Shown one piece after another: positions 19,087 to 26,651 of a stretch of DNA of 64,000 nt. Both the position numbers and the translations under genes were made by a program. The notes beneath the pieces are model-generated. The model searched no databases. It saw only the letters and a program-made list of their open reading frames with translations, and was not told the origin of the DNA. Positions within the stretch are counted from its first letter, which is position 1, and each line of letters begins with the position of its first letter. Source of the stretch: Pseudomonas sp. ML96 (GTDB taxonomy: Bacteria > Pseudomonadota > Gammaproteobacteria > Pseudomonadales > Pseudomonadaceae); the NCBI RefSeq assembly GCF_000761545.1, contig NZ_JPMY01000009.1:1-64000 (forward strand), written 5' to 3'.

Positions 19087-19926
19087 GTGAAGTTTGACCT
19101 AAGGAGCGCAATCAACAGCATCTCTGATGTAGTCATGAATCGGCCCGCCCCGCTGCGGGAGTTCGATCAGATCTACATGAAGGTGGCTGACATGGTCGTC
19201 CAGGCCGAGTATGTCGCCCGTGTTTTCAACAACAAGAAGGTCGTTTTCGTAGGCGATGGCGATGGCATCGCCCTGTCAGCTGCGCACCTCAAAGCACAGG
19301 GTGTGATTGACTATGGCCCCTCATCGATAACGTTGTTGGATTTCGACGAACGCATCGTCAACTCGGTTCTCCGGTTCGGCGAGAAACTAGCTCCGAAGGT
19401 GGCTATAACCGCCCACCTGTACAACGTTGCTGACCCGCTCCCGAGTGAGCATTTCGGGGCCTATGACGGCTTCCACATAAACCCTCCCTGGGGCGCGAGC
19501 AATGCCGGCCAAAGCGTCACAGCATTCCTGGAGCGCGGCAGCCAAGCCACCCATGAAAAGGGCCTGGGGATAGTAGTTATCGCGGATGATCCCGACCTAG
19601 CCTGGACTCAAGAGGTGCTCCGCGACACCCAGAAACGAGCCATCGATCTGGGCTATGTTGTGTCTGAGCTACTACCCCAGCTGCACCTGTATCACTTAGA
19701 TGATGCTCCAGATTTGCGCTCGTGCTCCTGCCTATTTCGCCGTGTACAACCGGACCTGATGGAGAAGTCCTCGGAGAAGCTCTCGAGCGATCGCCTGCAG
19801 AACTTCTATGGGAAGAACAATCCGCTGACCTACAAGTACGTAAGGGAGAAGCCAGACCTTAACGTGAACCGGGAAGCAGAACAGCGCTACTCACTTGAAC
19901 ACTACCGGGAGTCTCCAGATGCCTAA
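19087..19926 (+). CDS. BpsA/DUF43-like Rossmann enzyme (aminopropyl- or methyl-transferase-like)
   Basis: The core resembles the C-terminal domain of branched-chain polyamine synthases (BpsA, N4-bis(aminopropyl)spermidine synthase). A glycine/acidic strand (VVFVGDGDGIALSAAHL), an acidic end of the second strand (TLLDFDERIVNSVL) and a catalytic-type motif HINPPWGASN are all present. BpsA enzymes have DPPY here; NPPW is closer to amino-methyltransferases, so aminopropyl transfer, methylation or another SAM-type reaction remain open. The start is uncertain: a GTG at 19087 has AAGGA 8 bases upstream, while ATG at 19078 and one at 19000 lack good sites. The next gene begins inside its last codons (8-base overlap), so the two are coupled. 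Confidence 0.75.
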   Translation: MKFDLRSAINSISDVVMNRPAPLREFDQIYMKVADMVVQAEYVARVFNNKKVVFVGDGDGIALSAAHLKAQGVIDYGPSSITLLDFDERIVNSVLRFGEKLAPKVAITAHLYNVADPLPSEHFGAYDGFHINPPWGASNAGQSVTAFLERGSQATHEKGLGIVVIADDPDLAWTQEVLRDTQKRAIDLGYVVSELLPQLHLYHLDDAPDLRSCSCLFRRVQPDLMEKSSEKLSSDRLQNFYGKNNPLTYKYVREKPDLNVNREAEQRYSLEHYRESPDA

Positions 19927-20494
19927 CCAGCTCGTTGAAGGACAGGGTGTGATCTTCATGAAGGTAGGCCTCCATGCTTCGGAGACCCTTGAAGATATCG
20001 TCAAAAGGAAGCAGCAAGAGTTCGAGCAGGCCGGGTCAATTTTCTGGGGATATGGCGGTAGTTCCTGCCACCCAAGAACGATGGTGCAACCTTTCGGCAA
20101 GACGATGGCGGATGCAGGCAAGCACCTCCTCATCATCATGAACGAAATGAACTCCAAGCATACTGCCCCACCCGTGGCCGCAACCGAGTACTCGGAAGAT
20201 GGTGTCGACTGGCTGGCGGTGCCACAAGGGATTGAGGTCCGCGGCTCACGCTATGCCCTAGTCCTCGATGAGCTTTTGATTGATGAGTTCGACGTCAACC
20301 TCAACGACTTTGAGGTCGGGCTCGGCCAATCCCGGGGTAGAGCGGCATCTGACTATCTGCGGGGGCAGAATGATAAGGGCTGCCTGATTTTCCATGAGCC
20401 CCATATCCCCCTGCCCCCAGAGCAGCGCGTCACTAAGCAAATAGGCCTAGTGGCCAGAGTGAAGCCCCCGTATGCCGTCTTCTTAAGGAACTGA
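19919..20494 (+). CDS. FWG-motif hypothetical protein (paralogue 1)
   Basis: The ATG at 19919 is preceded by GGGAG at 7 bases, giving 191 residues. Near the N-terminus KVGLHASETLEDIVKRKQQE is followed by SIFWGYGGSSCHPRTMVQPF, a conserved-looking pattern. Similar proteins occur in many bacteria as far as I recall, but I know of no assigned function. The product shares the KxG...ETL..IxxRKxxE...FWGxGxS pattern with the gene at 21095-21850. It lies between the BpsA-like gene (overlapping 8 bases) and the P-loop kinase gene (14 bases downstream) in an apparent three-gene operon. No signal peptide or membrane segment is seen. Confidence 0.8.
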   Translation: MPNQLVEGQGVIFMKVGLHASETLEDIVKRKQQEFEQAGSIFWGYGGSSCHPRTMVQPFGKTMADAGKHLLIIMNEMNSKHTAPPVAATEYSEDGVDWLAVPQGIEVRGSRYALVLDELLIDEFDVNLNDFEVGLGQSRGRAASDYLRGQNDKGCLIFHEPHIPLPPEQRVTKQIGLVARVKPPYAVFLRN

Positions 20495-20508
20495 CAGGGG
20501 ATTGAGGA

Positions 20509-21102
20509 TTGGGAAAAATCATCTATCTGACCGGGGCCCCGGCCACGGGAAAATCCACGCTCTCTGTAGACCTAGCTACACGAGCATCCCAGGTGACTGT
20601 TTTCACGTATAGCAAGGAGCTCGCCCGGGTTACCTCGACCCGAGTTGGGCCGGTAACCCAGAACGACATGAGGGAGCAGTCAGCCAAGCTGATCACTCGA
20701 GAAGATGTCGGAGTGGTGGATGCCGAGCTTATTCAGGAAGCACAACGCCTCAAGCAAACCGATGGCTACCTGGTCATCGATTCGCACCCTGTCACCATCG
20801 AATCCTTTGGCTTTAGGGTTACCCCCTTCACCAAAGAGCTGCTCCAGCAGCTAGCTCCAGATGTGATTGTCTGCCTTTATGCGGATGCCGATACTTTGAC
20901 CTCACGCATCATGGCTGACGCTGCCGGCCGCCCACTACCTCCGAAATCAGAGCTTGAGCGGCACGTTGATCTGCAGAGCCAGATCGCCTCGATCTATGCC
21001 ATCGAGACCGGTGCATCGCTGTACTTTCTGGATGCATCAAAGTCACGAGCGGAGGTTCTGAGCAACTTTCTGAAAGTCACTCGCATACCCGATCTTAAAT
21101 AG
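20509..21102 (+). CDS. P-loop kinase, adenylate-kinase-like
   Basis: The 197-residue product starts at a TTG with GGGG 8 bases upstream. Walker A is at the N-terminus (IIYLTGAPATGKSTLSVDL), a Walker B-like strand follows at DGYLVIDSHPVTI, and a nucleoside/nucleotide-kinase pattern continues with VIVCLYADADTLTSRI (lid-type Arg further on). This is the general form of AAA_17/18-type small-molecule kinases, including nucleotide, nucleoside and DNA-base kinases. The substrate is unknown. It is the third gene of the BpsA-like/FWG/kinase operon and overlaps the convergent gene 21095-21850 by 8 bases at the 3' ends. Confidence 0.85.
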   Translation: MGKIIYLTGAPATGKSTLSVDLATRASQVTVFTYSKELARVTSTRVGPVTQNDMREQSAKLITREDVGVVDAELIQEAQRLKQTDGYLVIDSHPVTIESFGFRVTPFTKELLQQLAPDVIVCLYADADTLTSRIMADAAGRPLPPKSELERHVDLQSQIASIYAIETGASLYFLDASKSRAEVLSNFLKVTRIPDLK

Positions 21103-21850
21103 CGGCGCTTAAGCCTTGGTTAGCGCTAAAAAGATCGAAGGTCATGGGGCTGCGGCTCTCCGAACTGCGCTTGCTGCGCAGCCTGGTTACAAGCTGATTC
21201 CAGTCCTCTAAGGATCCGCAGGAGGACACCTCCCCGATCGCCTCAACATCACATTGGGAGAGCAACTCGGGGTCAGAAAGCTGCACGGAATAGGGAGCAG
21301 CCATGCTGGCGATAAAGCTCACCGGATACTTCTTAGCAACGTTCCCGCTAATCGCATACTCAGCGTTTCGTACTACCGCCGTCACCTGGGATGCTCCCAG
21401 CGGTTTGTCACTTGAGAAGTTCCTCAGGAATGCGGCCGTCACCTGCATTTCCGTTCCGCCACCCAAGCGATCGAAGGATCGACAAACCAGCGCGTAGTGG
21501 CTGGATTTGCGGCGCCCCGAAGGCAAATCAGCCCGACTGGTGATCAACACATGCTTCGGCAAGGGCTGGGTATTACCTCGCTCATCTACCCAGCTATTCC
21601 AGAGAAATACATCGCCCGGCGTCACATCGATGGCCTTCGCCTTACTAGGCATGGGAGAGAACAAAACTTGAATCTCGTCATCCATGGACCCAGCTGCATC
21701 GCGAGCATTGTCGCCTAGCGATTGGCCTATACCCCAGAAAAACAGGCCATCGCCCAACTGCCGCTCCCACTCCTTTCGGCGAATGATCAGGTCGAGAGCT
21801 TCGCCTGACTCGACGCCCATTTTGGTCCAGCAAAAAGTAGGGGGAATCAT
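21095..21850 (-). CDS. FWG-motif hypothetical protein (paralogue 2), longer form
   Basis: The ATG at 21850 (IPPTFCWTKMGVESGEALDL) gives about 251 residues; a TTG five codons earlier is possible. The segment MGVESGEALDLIIRRKEWE followed by GLFFWGIGQSLGDNA mirrors the N-terminus of the gene at 19919, and both later contain a YALV-type strand after a Ser/Arg-rich stretch (SSHYALVCRSFD here; GSRYALVLDELL there). It is divergent from the HTH gene at 21933 and convergent with the kinase gene, so it belongs physically to the same cluster but to a separate transcript. The function is unknown. Confidence 0.75.
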   Translation of the reverse strand: MIPPTFCWTKMGVESGEALDLIIRRKEWERQLGDGLFFWGIGQSLGDNARDAAGSMDDEIQVLFSPMPSKAKAIDVTPGDVFLWNSWVDERGNTQPLPKHVLITSRADLPSGRRKSSHYALVCRSFDRLGGGTEMQVTAAFLRNFSSDKPLGASQVTAVVRNAEYAISGNVAKKYPVSFIASMAAPYSVQLSDPELLSQCDVEAIGEVSSCGSLEDWNQLVTRLRSKRSSESRSPMTFDLFSANQGLSAAI

Positions 21851-21891
21851 CACAGGGGGTTCCAAGATTGCATGACGGTCAGTCTATCAAA

Positions 21892-21942
21892 TTCTATTCA
21901 TTTATGAAATCAAATAGCATATATTGAATATTATGAATAGAA
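21892..21942. promoter_or_regulatory. inverted repeat in divergent promoter region
   Basis: TTCTATTCAT (21892-21901) and ATGAATAGAA (21933-21942) form a perfect 10-base inverted repeat with a 31-base AT-rich spacer. The right arm begins exactly at the ATG of the HTH gene. The site lies between two divergent genes, so it could be the operator at which the HTH protein represses itself and the neighbouring FWG-motif gene. This role is inferred. Confidence 0.5.
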
Positions 21943-22322
21943 ATCACGTCCACGAATCTTATGCTCGCCTTGCCACAGCCTTACAGCAAGACTCCCGTAG
22001 CGATGCTGAAATAGCACGGCTAAGTGGGGTATCTCAGCCCACGATTTGGCGTCTACGCAATCAAAGCACAGCCAGGGTCAGAGCAAGTGGTCAATTCACT
22101 AAGCTATGCAGTTTCTACCACCTTAATGAATTGCGTGAGGCGCCTCATGGGGCTTCATTGGAGGGCGAGCTGAAGGGTGCAATAATGAATATCTGGGACG
22201 GCTCGGAAGCCCATGCGCGAGCCTTGATCAGGGTTATCCGAAGTCTCAAAGGGCTCGCTCAACCCCAGCACTCGCTCGAGACCACCAATGAAGGAGGTCG
22301 AAATGCCGAACACGCACATTGA
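21933..22322 (+). CDS. helix-turn-helix protein of the ImmA/IrrE module
   Basis: The ATG at 21933 gives 129 residues; a TTG at 21924 is the upstream alternative. Residues about 22-45 (RSDAEIARLSGVSQPTIWRL) are a clear helix-turn-helix like those of XRE/LacI-type regulators. The rest is helical, with no ligand-binding domain seen. The gene overlaps the downstream metallopeptidase gene by 20 bases, which points to joint translation. In ImmA/ImmR-type pairs the protease removes the HTH repressor; the same relation is likely here but is inferred. Confidence 0.85.
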   Translation: MNRNHVHESYARLATALQQDSRSDAEIARLSGVSQPTIWRLRNQSTARVRASGQFTKLCSFYHLNELREAPHGASLEGELKGAIMNIWDGSEAHARALIRVIRSLKGLAQPQHSLETTNEGGRNAEHAH

Positions 22323-23316
22323 CCGTATTTTCGGGGCGCTCGAGTCTGCAGGCTATCCGCGAGACTTCCAGCATTCGCTTCTTCCTAATTGGGTCACCAG
22401 CGAGGTTCTCCAGGATGAAGGAGCAACCCTTGAGGTAGCGGCTATTTTGGCAAAGCGGCTGGGCTTGAGAGTCGCCCCCCTCTTTGCTGATAACCCTGGC
22501 CTTGAGGAGCTCCGCAGGAGGGATACGAAGTACAAGCGCTCGATCCCTAACAAATCCAAGAACCTCAATGCTGCGACATCGCTTGCTATGTTCGTAGCTG
22601 AATCGGTTGCATACGCGACCCCCTTCCAATACCAGCCGTTCCCGACTAACCCGCTTGAGCTGCGAGATGAAATCCTAGGCACTGAGGGCGGCAATTGGCT
22701 CGGCTTACGGAACGCACTGAAAGCATGCTGGCGACATGGCGTGCCAGTAATCTATTTGGATCATGTCGGGGAAGGTCTCCCCAAGATGGACGGAATGGTC
22801 ACCGCCGTAGATGGCCGTCCAGTCATCATCCTGTCCAAGAAGAGCACATCTTGGGCGTGGCAGCTGTTCATCATTGCTCACGAGATTGGCCACTGCGCTC
22901 TAGGACACATAGGGCCGGACGAGATACTCATTGATGAATCTCTTGGCGAGCAATCGTATGCACTCGATGATCCGGATGAAGACGAACAAGCAGCTGACCG
23001 CTTTGCCATAACCCTGCTCAACGGCAGGGAAAACGCGTCCTATGCCTCAGAAACAACCAGCATGTCCGCGCGTGGCCTTGTACAAGCCGCTATGGATTAT
23101 GGCAAAGCGAATAAGGTGGACCCAGGCCACGTAGTCCTCAACTTCGCGAAGCACAACGATGCCTGGCCCCTGGGAATGGCAGCCACAAACATGCTGCAGG
23201 AGGGGAAGCCCCCCGCGGGCATAGTCATCAATGACTTGCTATGGAGATGCATTGAGCAGAAAGCACTCCCCGATGACACCCTAGAACTGCTAAGCCGCGT
23301 GGCACCGGCCAAATAG
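22303..23316 (+). CDS. ImmA/IrrE-family (COG2856) zinc metallopeptidase
   Basis: The ATG at 22303 has an ideal AAGGAGGT site 5 bases upstream. The 337-residue product carries HEIGH at residues 193-197 (IIAHEIGHCALGH) for zinc binding and catalysis, and a downstream acidic helix (DEDEQAADRFAITLLNG) supplies the third zinc ligand region. The first 100 residues (WVTSEVLQDEGATLEVAAIL, LGLRVAPLF) look like the helical N-terminal domain common in this family next to toxin genes. It is co-transcribed with the HTH gene (20-base overlap) and with the PIN gene 8 bases downstream. COG2856 proteases beside HTH and PIN genes have been predicted to form toxin-antitoxin-like units. Confidence 0.92.
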   Translation: MPNTHIDRIFGALESAGYPRDFQHSLLPNWVTSEVLQDEGATLEVAAILAKRLGLRVAPLFADNPGLEELRRRDTKYKRSIPNKSKNLNAATSLAMFVAESVAYATPFQYQPFPTNPLELRDEILGTEGGNWLGLRNALKACWRHGVPVIYLDHVGEGLPKMDGMVTAVDGRPVIILSKKSTSWAWQLFIIAHEIGHCALGHIGPDEILIDESLGEQSYALDDPDEDEQAADRFAITLLNGRENASYASETTSMSARGLVQAAMDYGKANKVDPGHVVLNFAKHNDAWPLGMAATNMLQEGKPPAGIVINDLLWRCIEQKALPDDTLELLSRVAPAK

Positions 23317-23324
23317 GGGCTCAT

Positions 23325-23969
23325 ATGGCGCTCAATCTCTTCGTAGACAACGACGTGATTTTGAAGCTTGCCCAGTACGGGGTACTTGAGCGCCTACCCG
23401 AGTTGTTTAGCAATCAGGACGAGCCAGTCCAATTGATTGTTCTGGACTCTGCCAAATACAAGCTCCTACCTAAGCGCAATCGCTTGGAACTCTGTGGAAC
23501 CGAGGGAGTGGCACTTCAGGTTGAGCATTTTCTTGATGTCGCGACGAAGCTATCACCCGACGCGGTTGATCTAGATACGTTAGAGATTTTCAACGCTGCG
23601 CCAGGAATTGATGTTGGAGAGGCCCTGCTTTTCGCTGCCGCCGCAGGTGATGACAACGGCAGGGTCCTAACAGGTGATAAGCGCGCACTATCCAGCCTGC
23701 TTTTGCAGGATTCCGTGCAACTGACTACCTGGTTAACCAACAAGCTGATCACTCTGGAGGCGTTGATCCAAGGATTTGCCGCCCTAGATCTACCCGCGAT
23801 TCAGCACACGGTTAGAGCCAACGCTGGCGTAGATAAGGCCCTCACCAATGTGTTCGGTGTCTCTGCTCCAGCCTCCGCAGACAGCGTGCGAGCAGGCCTT
23901 AACTCCTACGTTGAGCATTTAAGAAAGCAACTGGGAGGACTCATAAACAGCGGCCCTCCGTTTACTTAG
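23325..23969 (+). CDS. PIN-domain protein, third gene of the ImmA/IrrE module
   Basis: The 214-residue product has the PIN acidic positions in order: NLFVDNDVILKLAQYG (first Asp), DVGEALLFAAAAG (Glu) and GRVLTGDKRALSSLL (last Asp). About 75 extra helical residues follow the PIN fold. PIN proteins are metal-dependent ribonucleases. The gene starts 8 bases after the metallopeptidase gene with a GGGG site, so the nuclease, protease and HTH protein are very likely made together. The probable role is a conditional RNase released or controlled by the protease/HTH pair; no direct evidence of target is present. Confidence 0.85.
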   Translation: MALNLFVDNDVILKLAQYGVLERLPELFSNQDEPVQLIVLDSAKYKLLPKRNRLELCGTEGVALQVEHFLDVATKLSPDAVDLDTLEIFNAAPGIDVGEALLFAAAAGDDNGRVLTGDKRALSSLLLQDSVQLTTWLTNKLITLEALIQGFAALDLPAIQHTVRANAGVDKALTNVFGVSAPASADSVRAGLNSYVEHLRKQLGGLINSGPPFT

Positions 23970-24069
23970 CTCGACTGCATCCCCCTTGCGCCAGCCCCAC
24001 TCGCCTGCGCCCCCGGCTCGGCGCGTAGCTGCCATGAAGCATCTACGAGGGAGAACCGAGGCCGCCTCA

Positions 24070-24095
24070 CTTCACTGAATTACTTCACTGAATTA
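24070..24095. repeat. tandem duplication of 13 bases
   Basis: CTTCACTGAATTA occurs twice in direct tandem (24070-24082 and 24083-24095). The second copy covers the stop codon and last codons of the EthD-type gene, and the first repeats that tail just downstream. It is probably a replication-slippage event with no effect on the protein. Confidence 0.8.
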
Positions 24096-24396
24096 CTTCG
24101 CTGACGACTACCACCGGAACGATGTCTGTGTAGTTTTCCCGATCGGCGCTGAGGACGGCGCCTTCTGCCGACATCGCAGCCATGAAGCTGCCGAGATCGT
24201 TAAAGAAGATATGTGCTGCCGCAACGCTCGTATTCACCACACCATGCTGGTCGGGCAAAACCCTATCGACCTCAAGCTTCACAAAACCATGGGATGCCAG
24301 CTTGTCGCGGATCAGTTGAGCATGCGCGCCCTGATAGTAATGGTGATCAAACTTGTACCCTTCGGGAGGCGGGTACGAAACAGTCATACGGATCAT
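24085..24396 (-). CDS. EthD-domain protein
   Basis: The 103-residue product opens MIRMTVSYPPPEGYKFDHHY, with the HHYYQGAHAQLIRDKL pattern typical of EthD-type ferredoxin-like proteins, and has the usual length. EthD proteins accompany degradation pathways (ethers, aromatic and steroid-like compounds); many act as decarboxylases, cyclases or dehydratases, or have unknown roles. It is followed upstream by a TetR gene on the same strand (90 bases away), consistent with a small regulated catabolic unit. Confidence 0.85.
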   Translation of the reverse strand: MIRMTVSYPPPEGYKFDHHYYQGAHAQLIRDKLASHGFVKLEVDRVLPDQHGVVNTSVAAAHIFFNDLGSFMAAMSAEGAVLSADRENYTDIVPVVVVSEVIQ

Positions 24397-24486
24397 CGTT
24401 TTCTCCAGCTGTAGTCATTCTTAAAGCGTCGAGTTACGCGCGTAGCTGGCTCGCCGTGCCGCTGAGCACTTTCAAAGTGGCCTCAA

Positions 24487-25086
24487 TCACAATTTCGATT
24501 GGGGCCGCAAGCCACTACGCACCCAAACCACACCTGCATGTATCACTGCGCCGGCCAGGGCCACACCCACGTACTGCATCTGCAATAAATCCTGCTCGGC
24601 AGGCTGCCCACCATCGCCCTGTAGGTAGTCCATCATCAGCTCAGCTATGCCAGCCGTATAACGGTTGTACAGATCATCAAGTCGCCGGCTGATACCAAGC
24701 ACTTCGCTATGGGTGATACGGGCGAACTGGGGGTTGATCAGTGCCTCGAAGTAGCAGCGCAAGCCATTGCGGATACGGGGCTCGAACTCTTCGCTTGCCT
24801 GGTCGAGCACCTGACTTAGCCGATCCCGGTAGTCCTGCATTAACTTCTCGTAGCAGGCTACGAGCAGGTCCTCCATCGTCTCAAAGGACTCGTAGAAATA
24901 CCTGTTGGTCAGCCCCGTCGCCGCGGTCAGGGTCCACATGGTGGTGGCGTGGTAACCGAGCGTGCCGAATAGCTCGATACCGACCTCGATGAAGCGCAGA
25001 CGCCTCAGCGCTGCTCGCTCTGTGACGGCGATGCCGGAATAGGTACGTTCTGCCGAAGCCTCGGCGGAGGAAAGTAGATCGGTCAT
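24487..25086 (-). CDS. TetR-family regulator (paralogue A)
   Basis: The 199-residue product has a TetR DNA-binding domain at residues about 25-70 (LFGTLGYHATTMWTLTAATG then NRYFYESFETMEDLLVACYE). It is clearly paralogous to the TetR at 28616-29287 (shared GYHATT, RYFYESF, LL.ACYE.LM, GxRCYFEA and LGIS/LGVS). It probably controls itself and the EthD gene downstream, and a good palindrome lies just upstream at 25102-25123. The ligand is unknown. Confidence 0.92.
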   Translation of the reverse strand: MTDLLSSAEASAERTYSGIAVTERAALRRLRFIEVGIELFGTLGYHATTMWTLTAATGLTNRYFYESFETMEDLLVACYEKLMQDYRDRLSQVLDQASEEFEPRIRNGLRCYFEALINPQFARITHSEVLGISRRLDDLYNRYTAGIAELMMDYLQGDGGQPAEQDLLQMQYVGVALAGAVIHAGVVWVRSGLRPQSKL

Positions 25087-25101
25087 GCGCGCATCTTAAT
25101 A

Positions 25102-25123
25102 TGTAATAACGGACGTTATCACA
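25102..25123. promoter_or_regulatory. palindromic operator upstream of TetR paralogue A
   Basis: TGTAATAACG (25102-25111) and CGTTATCACA (25114-25123) form an inverted repeat with nine of ten positions matching and a 2-base centre. It starts 16 bases upstream of the TetR start codon. Position, size and symmetry fit a TetR-type autoregulatory operator. Confidence 0.65.
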
Positions 25124-25183
25124 CTCCAAAACGACATTACCGCCAGGCAGACGGCGCACGCGAACCGGTGGCATAGCGCGAGA

Positions 25184-25411
25184 TCACTTGAATGTGGAGC
25201 TGAACACCGGCCCCATAACCCCAATGGGCAATGTCTCCGACTCCTCCTCTATGCGACCGGCTAGGATTACGTCGTCTTGAGAGGGGAAATGGCGCAAGAG
25301 GAACTTGGCTTCATTTCGCACCTCGTCTGGCATCGCACTATCTCGAGAAAGCCGCACAAGAAAGTCGCGCGTCTTCACCACCGCCCTGGACCGCTCATCT
25401 GGCATCGTCAT
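25184..25411 (-). CDS. BPSL0761-family small protein
   Basis: The ATG at 25411 is preceded by GGAGG at about 5 bases, giving 75 residues. MTMPDERSRAVVKTRDFLV followed by KFLLRHFPSQDDVILAGRI is the pattern I know as the BPSL0761 family, small proteins common in beta- and gammaproteobacterial accessory DNA with no known function. It lies alone on the minus strand between the TetR operator region and the YiiX-like gene. Confidence 0.8.
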   Translation of the reverse strand: MTMPDERSRAVVKTRDFLVRLSRDSAMPDEVRNEAKFLLRHFPSQDDVILAGRIEEESETLPIGVMGPVFSSTFK

Positions 25412-25499
25412 CCAGCACCTCCGAAACATGAGCCTGCTGCCCTGCCCGGCCAACGATCATAGTGGCCTAGCAAGAAGCCTAGACGTGCTTCGCTGGCAG

Positions 25500-26276
25500 C
25501 TACTGATAACTGAGGCCACCGGTTAGGAAGTAGTCGTGCTTGAGGATGTACTCAGCCATTTCGGGACGACCCATAAAACCTTCTAGGTTGAAGATGGCGT
25601 CTTCAGCTAAAGCGCTTGGCGAATATCCAGCAGAATCCATCTGCCCCTCAGGGATATACCCTCCATAGATGAACGCCTCGATGACAAGCTCTGAACAGAA
25701 CAATGCGTCCTTGGGCTTGTTCCGGGGAGCATGGGTCGAGCCACGATAGTGTTTACGTTGGTACTGGAGCTCTCGAAGCTCAAGCGCGGGGGACTTTAGA
25801 GCTCCTTTTCCGTTGTATGGAGTCTTGGCCATCGCATGCCGCTGACAGAACTCAACAACTTTAGCGGCCAGCCCAGGTACTCCATTGGCGTTTACACCAG
25901 GACACCTGCCAACAGCCACATAGGCGTAGCGGGCGATCACCTCGGCCAGCGAGCTCTCGACCACGCCTTCCTGGATCGCCTCCACTACCCTGCCCGCACC
26001 GATGTACACCGCGGCATGCACGTAATCACCAGATGACCCGTAGGAAATCAGGCCGTGAATCGGGTTGTCTTCTCCACCAACGCAGAACAGCACATCTGCA
26101 GGAGCAAGATCAGTCTCCTCAAGAAAGACAGGCTGGGACGGATCCATCAGGATGCCTGCATAGCGTCGATCGCTGACACACTTCTCGCGATGAAGGGGCC
26201 GCAAAAGAGCACCGAACCAGGACCGAATAGGCGCTCGATTCCGGCGCAAGAAAATGAGTTTTTTGAACCACTGCAT
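25500..26276 (-). CDS. YiiX-like permuted papain-fold (NlpC/P60 superfamily) hydrolase
   Basis: In the 258-residue product the segment DVLFCVGGE...SSGDYVHAAVYIGAG carries the conserved His of YiiX/NlpC-type enzymes, and PKDALFCSELVIEAF carries the Cys, in the His-before-Cys order of the permuted families. Members cut amide or ester bonds in peptidoglycan, lipids or proteins. No signal peptide is seen, so it should act in the cytoplasm unless a partner exports it. It is the last of a possible minus-strand set that starts at 28421. An internal Met near residue 44 is an alternative start. Confidence 0.82.
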   Translation of the reverse strand: MQWFKKLIFLRRNRAPIRSWFGALLRPLHREKCVSDRRYAGILMDPSQPVFLEETDLAPADVLFCVGGEDNPIHGLISYGSSGDYVHAAVYIGAGRVVEAIQEGVVESSLAEVIARYAYVAVGRCPGVNANGVPGLAAKVVEFCQRHAMAKTPYNGKGALKSPALELRELQYQRKHYRGSTHAPRNKPKDALFCSELVIEAFIYGGYIPEGQMDSAGYSPSALAEDAIFNLEGFMGRPEMAEYILKHDYFLTGGLSYQ

Positions 26277-26391
26277 CGTATGAAGACCTTAAAAATTCGG
26301 ACCACGCCACCCAAGAGATCTTGATTGCCACTCACAGGTAGGTCTTCCGCTGGTAAAGCCCTCCCCCGTGCAGCCACAGCCTCGGTGCAGC

Positions 26392-26637
26392 TCAAATAAA
26401 CCCATCCTGCTGCGCAACCAAGAGAGCCTCTTCAGCATCCTGCGAGGACTTGGACACATCTATTCTTACACCTGTTTTCTGCTGCTTAATCGCGCACACA
26501 ACATGGTAAAAGCCGAGCGAAAGCTGAATAACGTCACCAACAGCAAGCGGTTCAGCTGCCTGATAGGTGCGCCAGTTAGCGTCATCCGCGTCAGCAAGAT
26601 AGTGAACTCTATAGTTGAAATTTTTGTCGCCCGACAT
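26392..26637 (-). CDS. small hypothetical protein, about 81 residues
   Basis: The start is placed at the ATG at 26637 (MSGDKNFNYRVHYLAD); another Met codon lies 5 codons upstream at the stop of the preceding gene. The product is soluble with a beta-rich look (VGDVIQLSLGFYHVVCAI). I do not recognise it. It follows the membrane/Ig-like gene with only 14 bases between them, so it is probably co-translated. Confidence 0.6.
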   Translation of the reverse strand: MSGDKNFNYRVHYLADADDANWRTYQAAEPLAVGDVIQLSLGFYHVVCAIKQQKTGVRIDVSKSSQDAEEALLVAQQDGFI

Positions 26638-26651
26638 TACCAACCCTCGCA

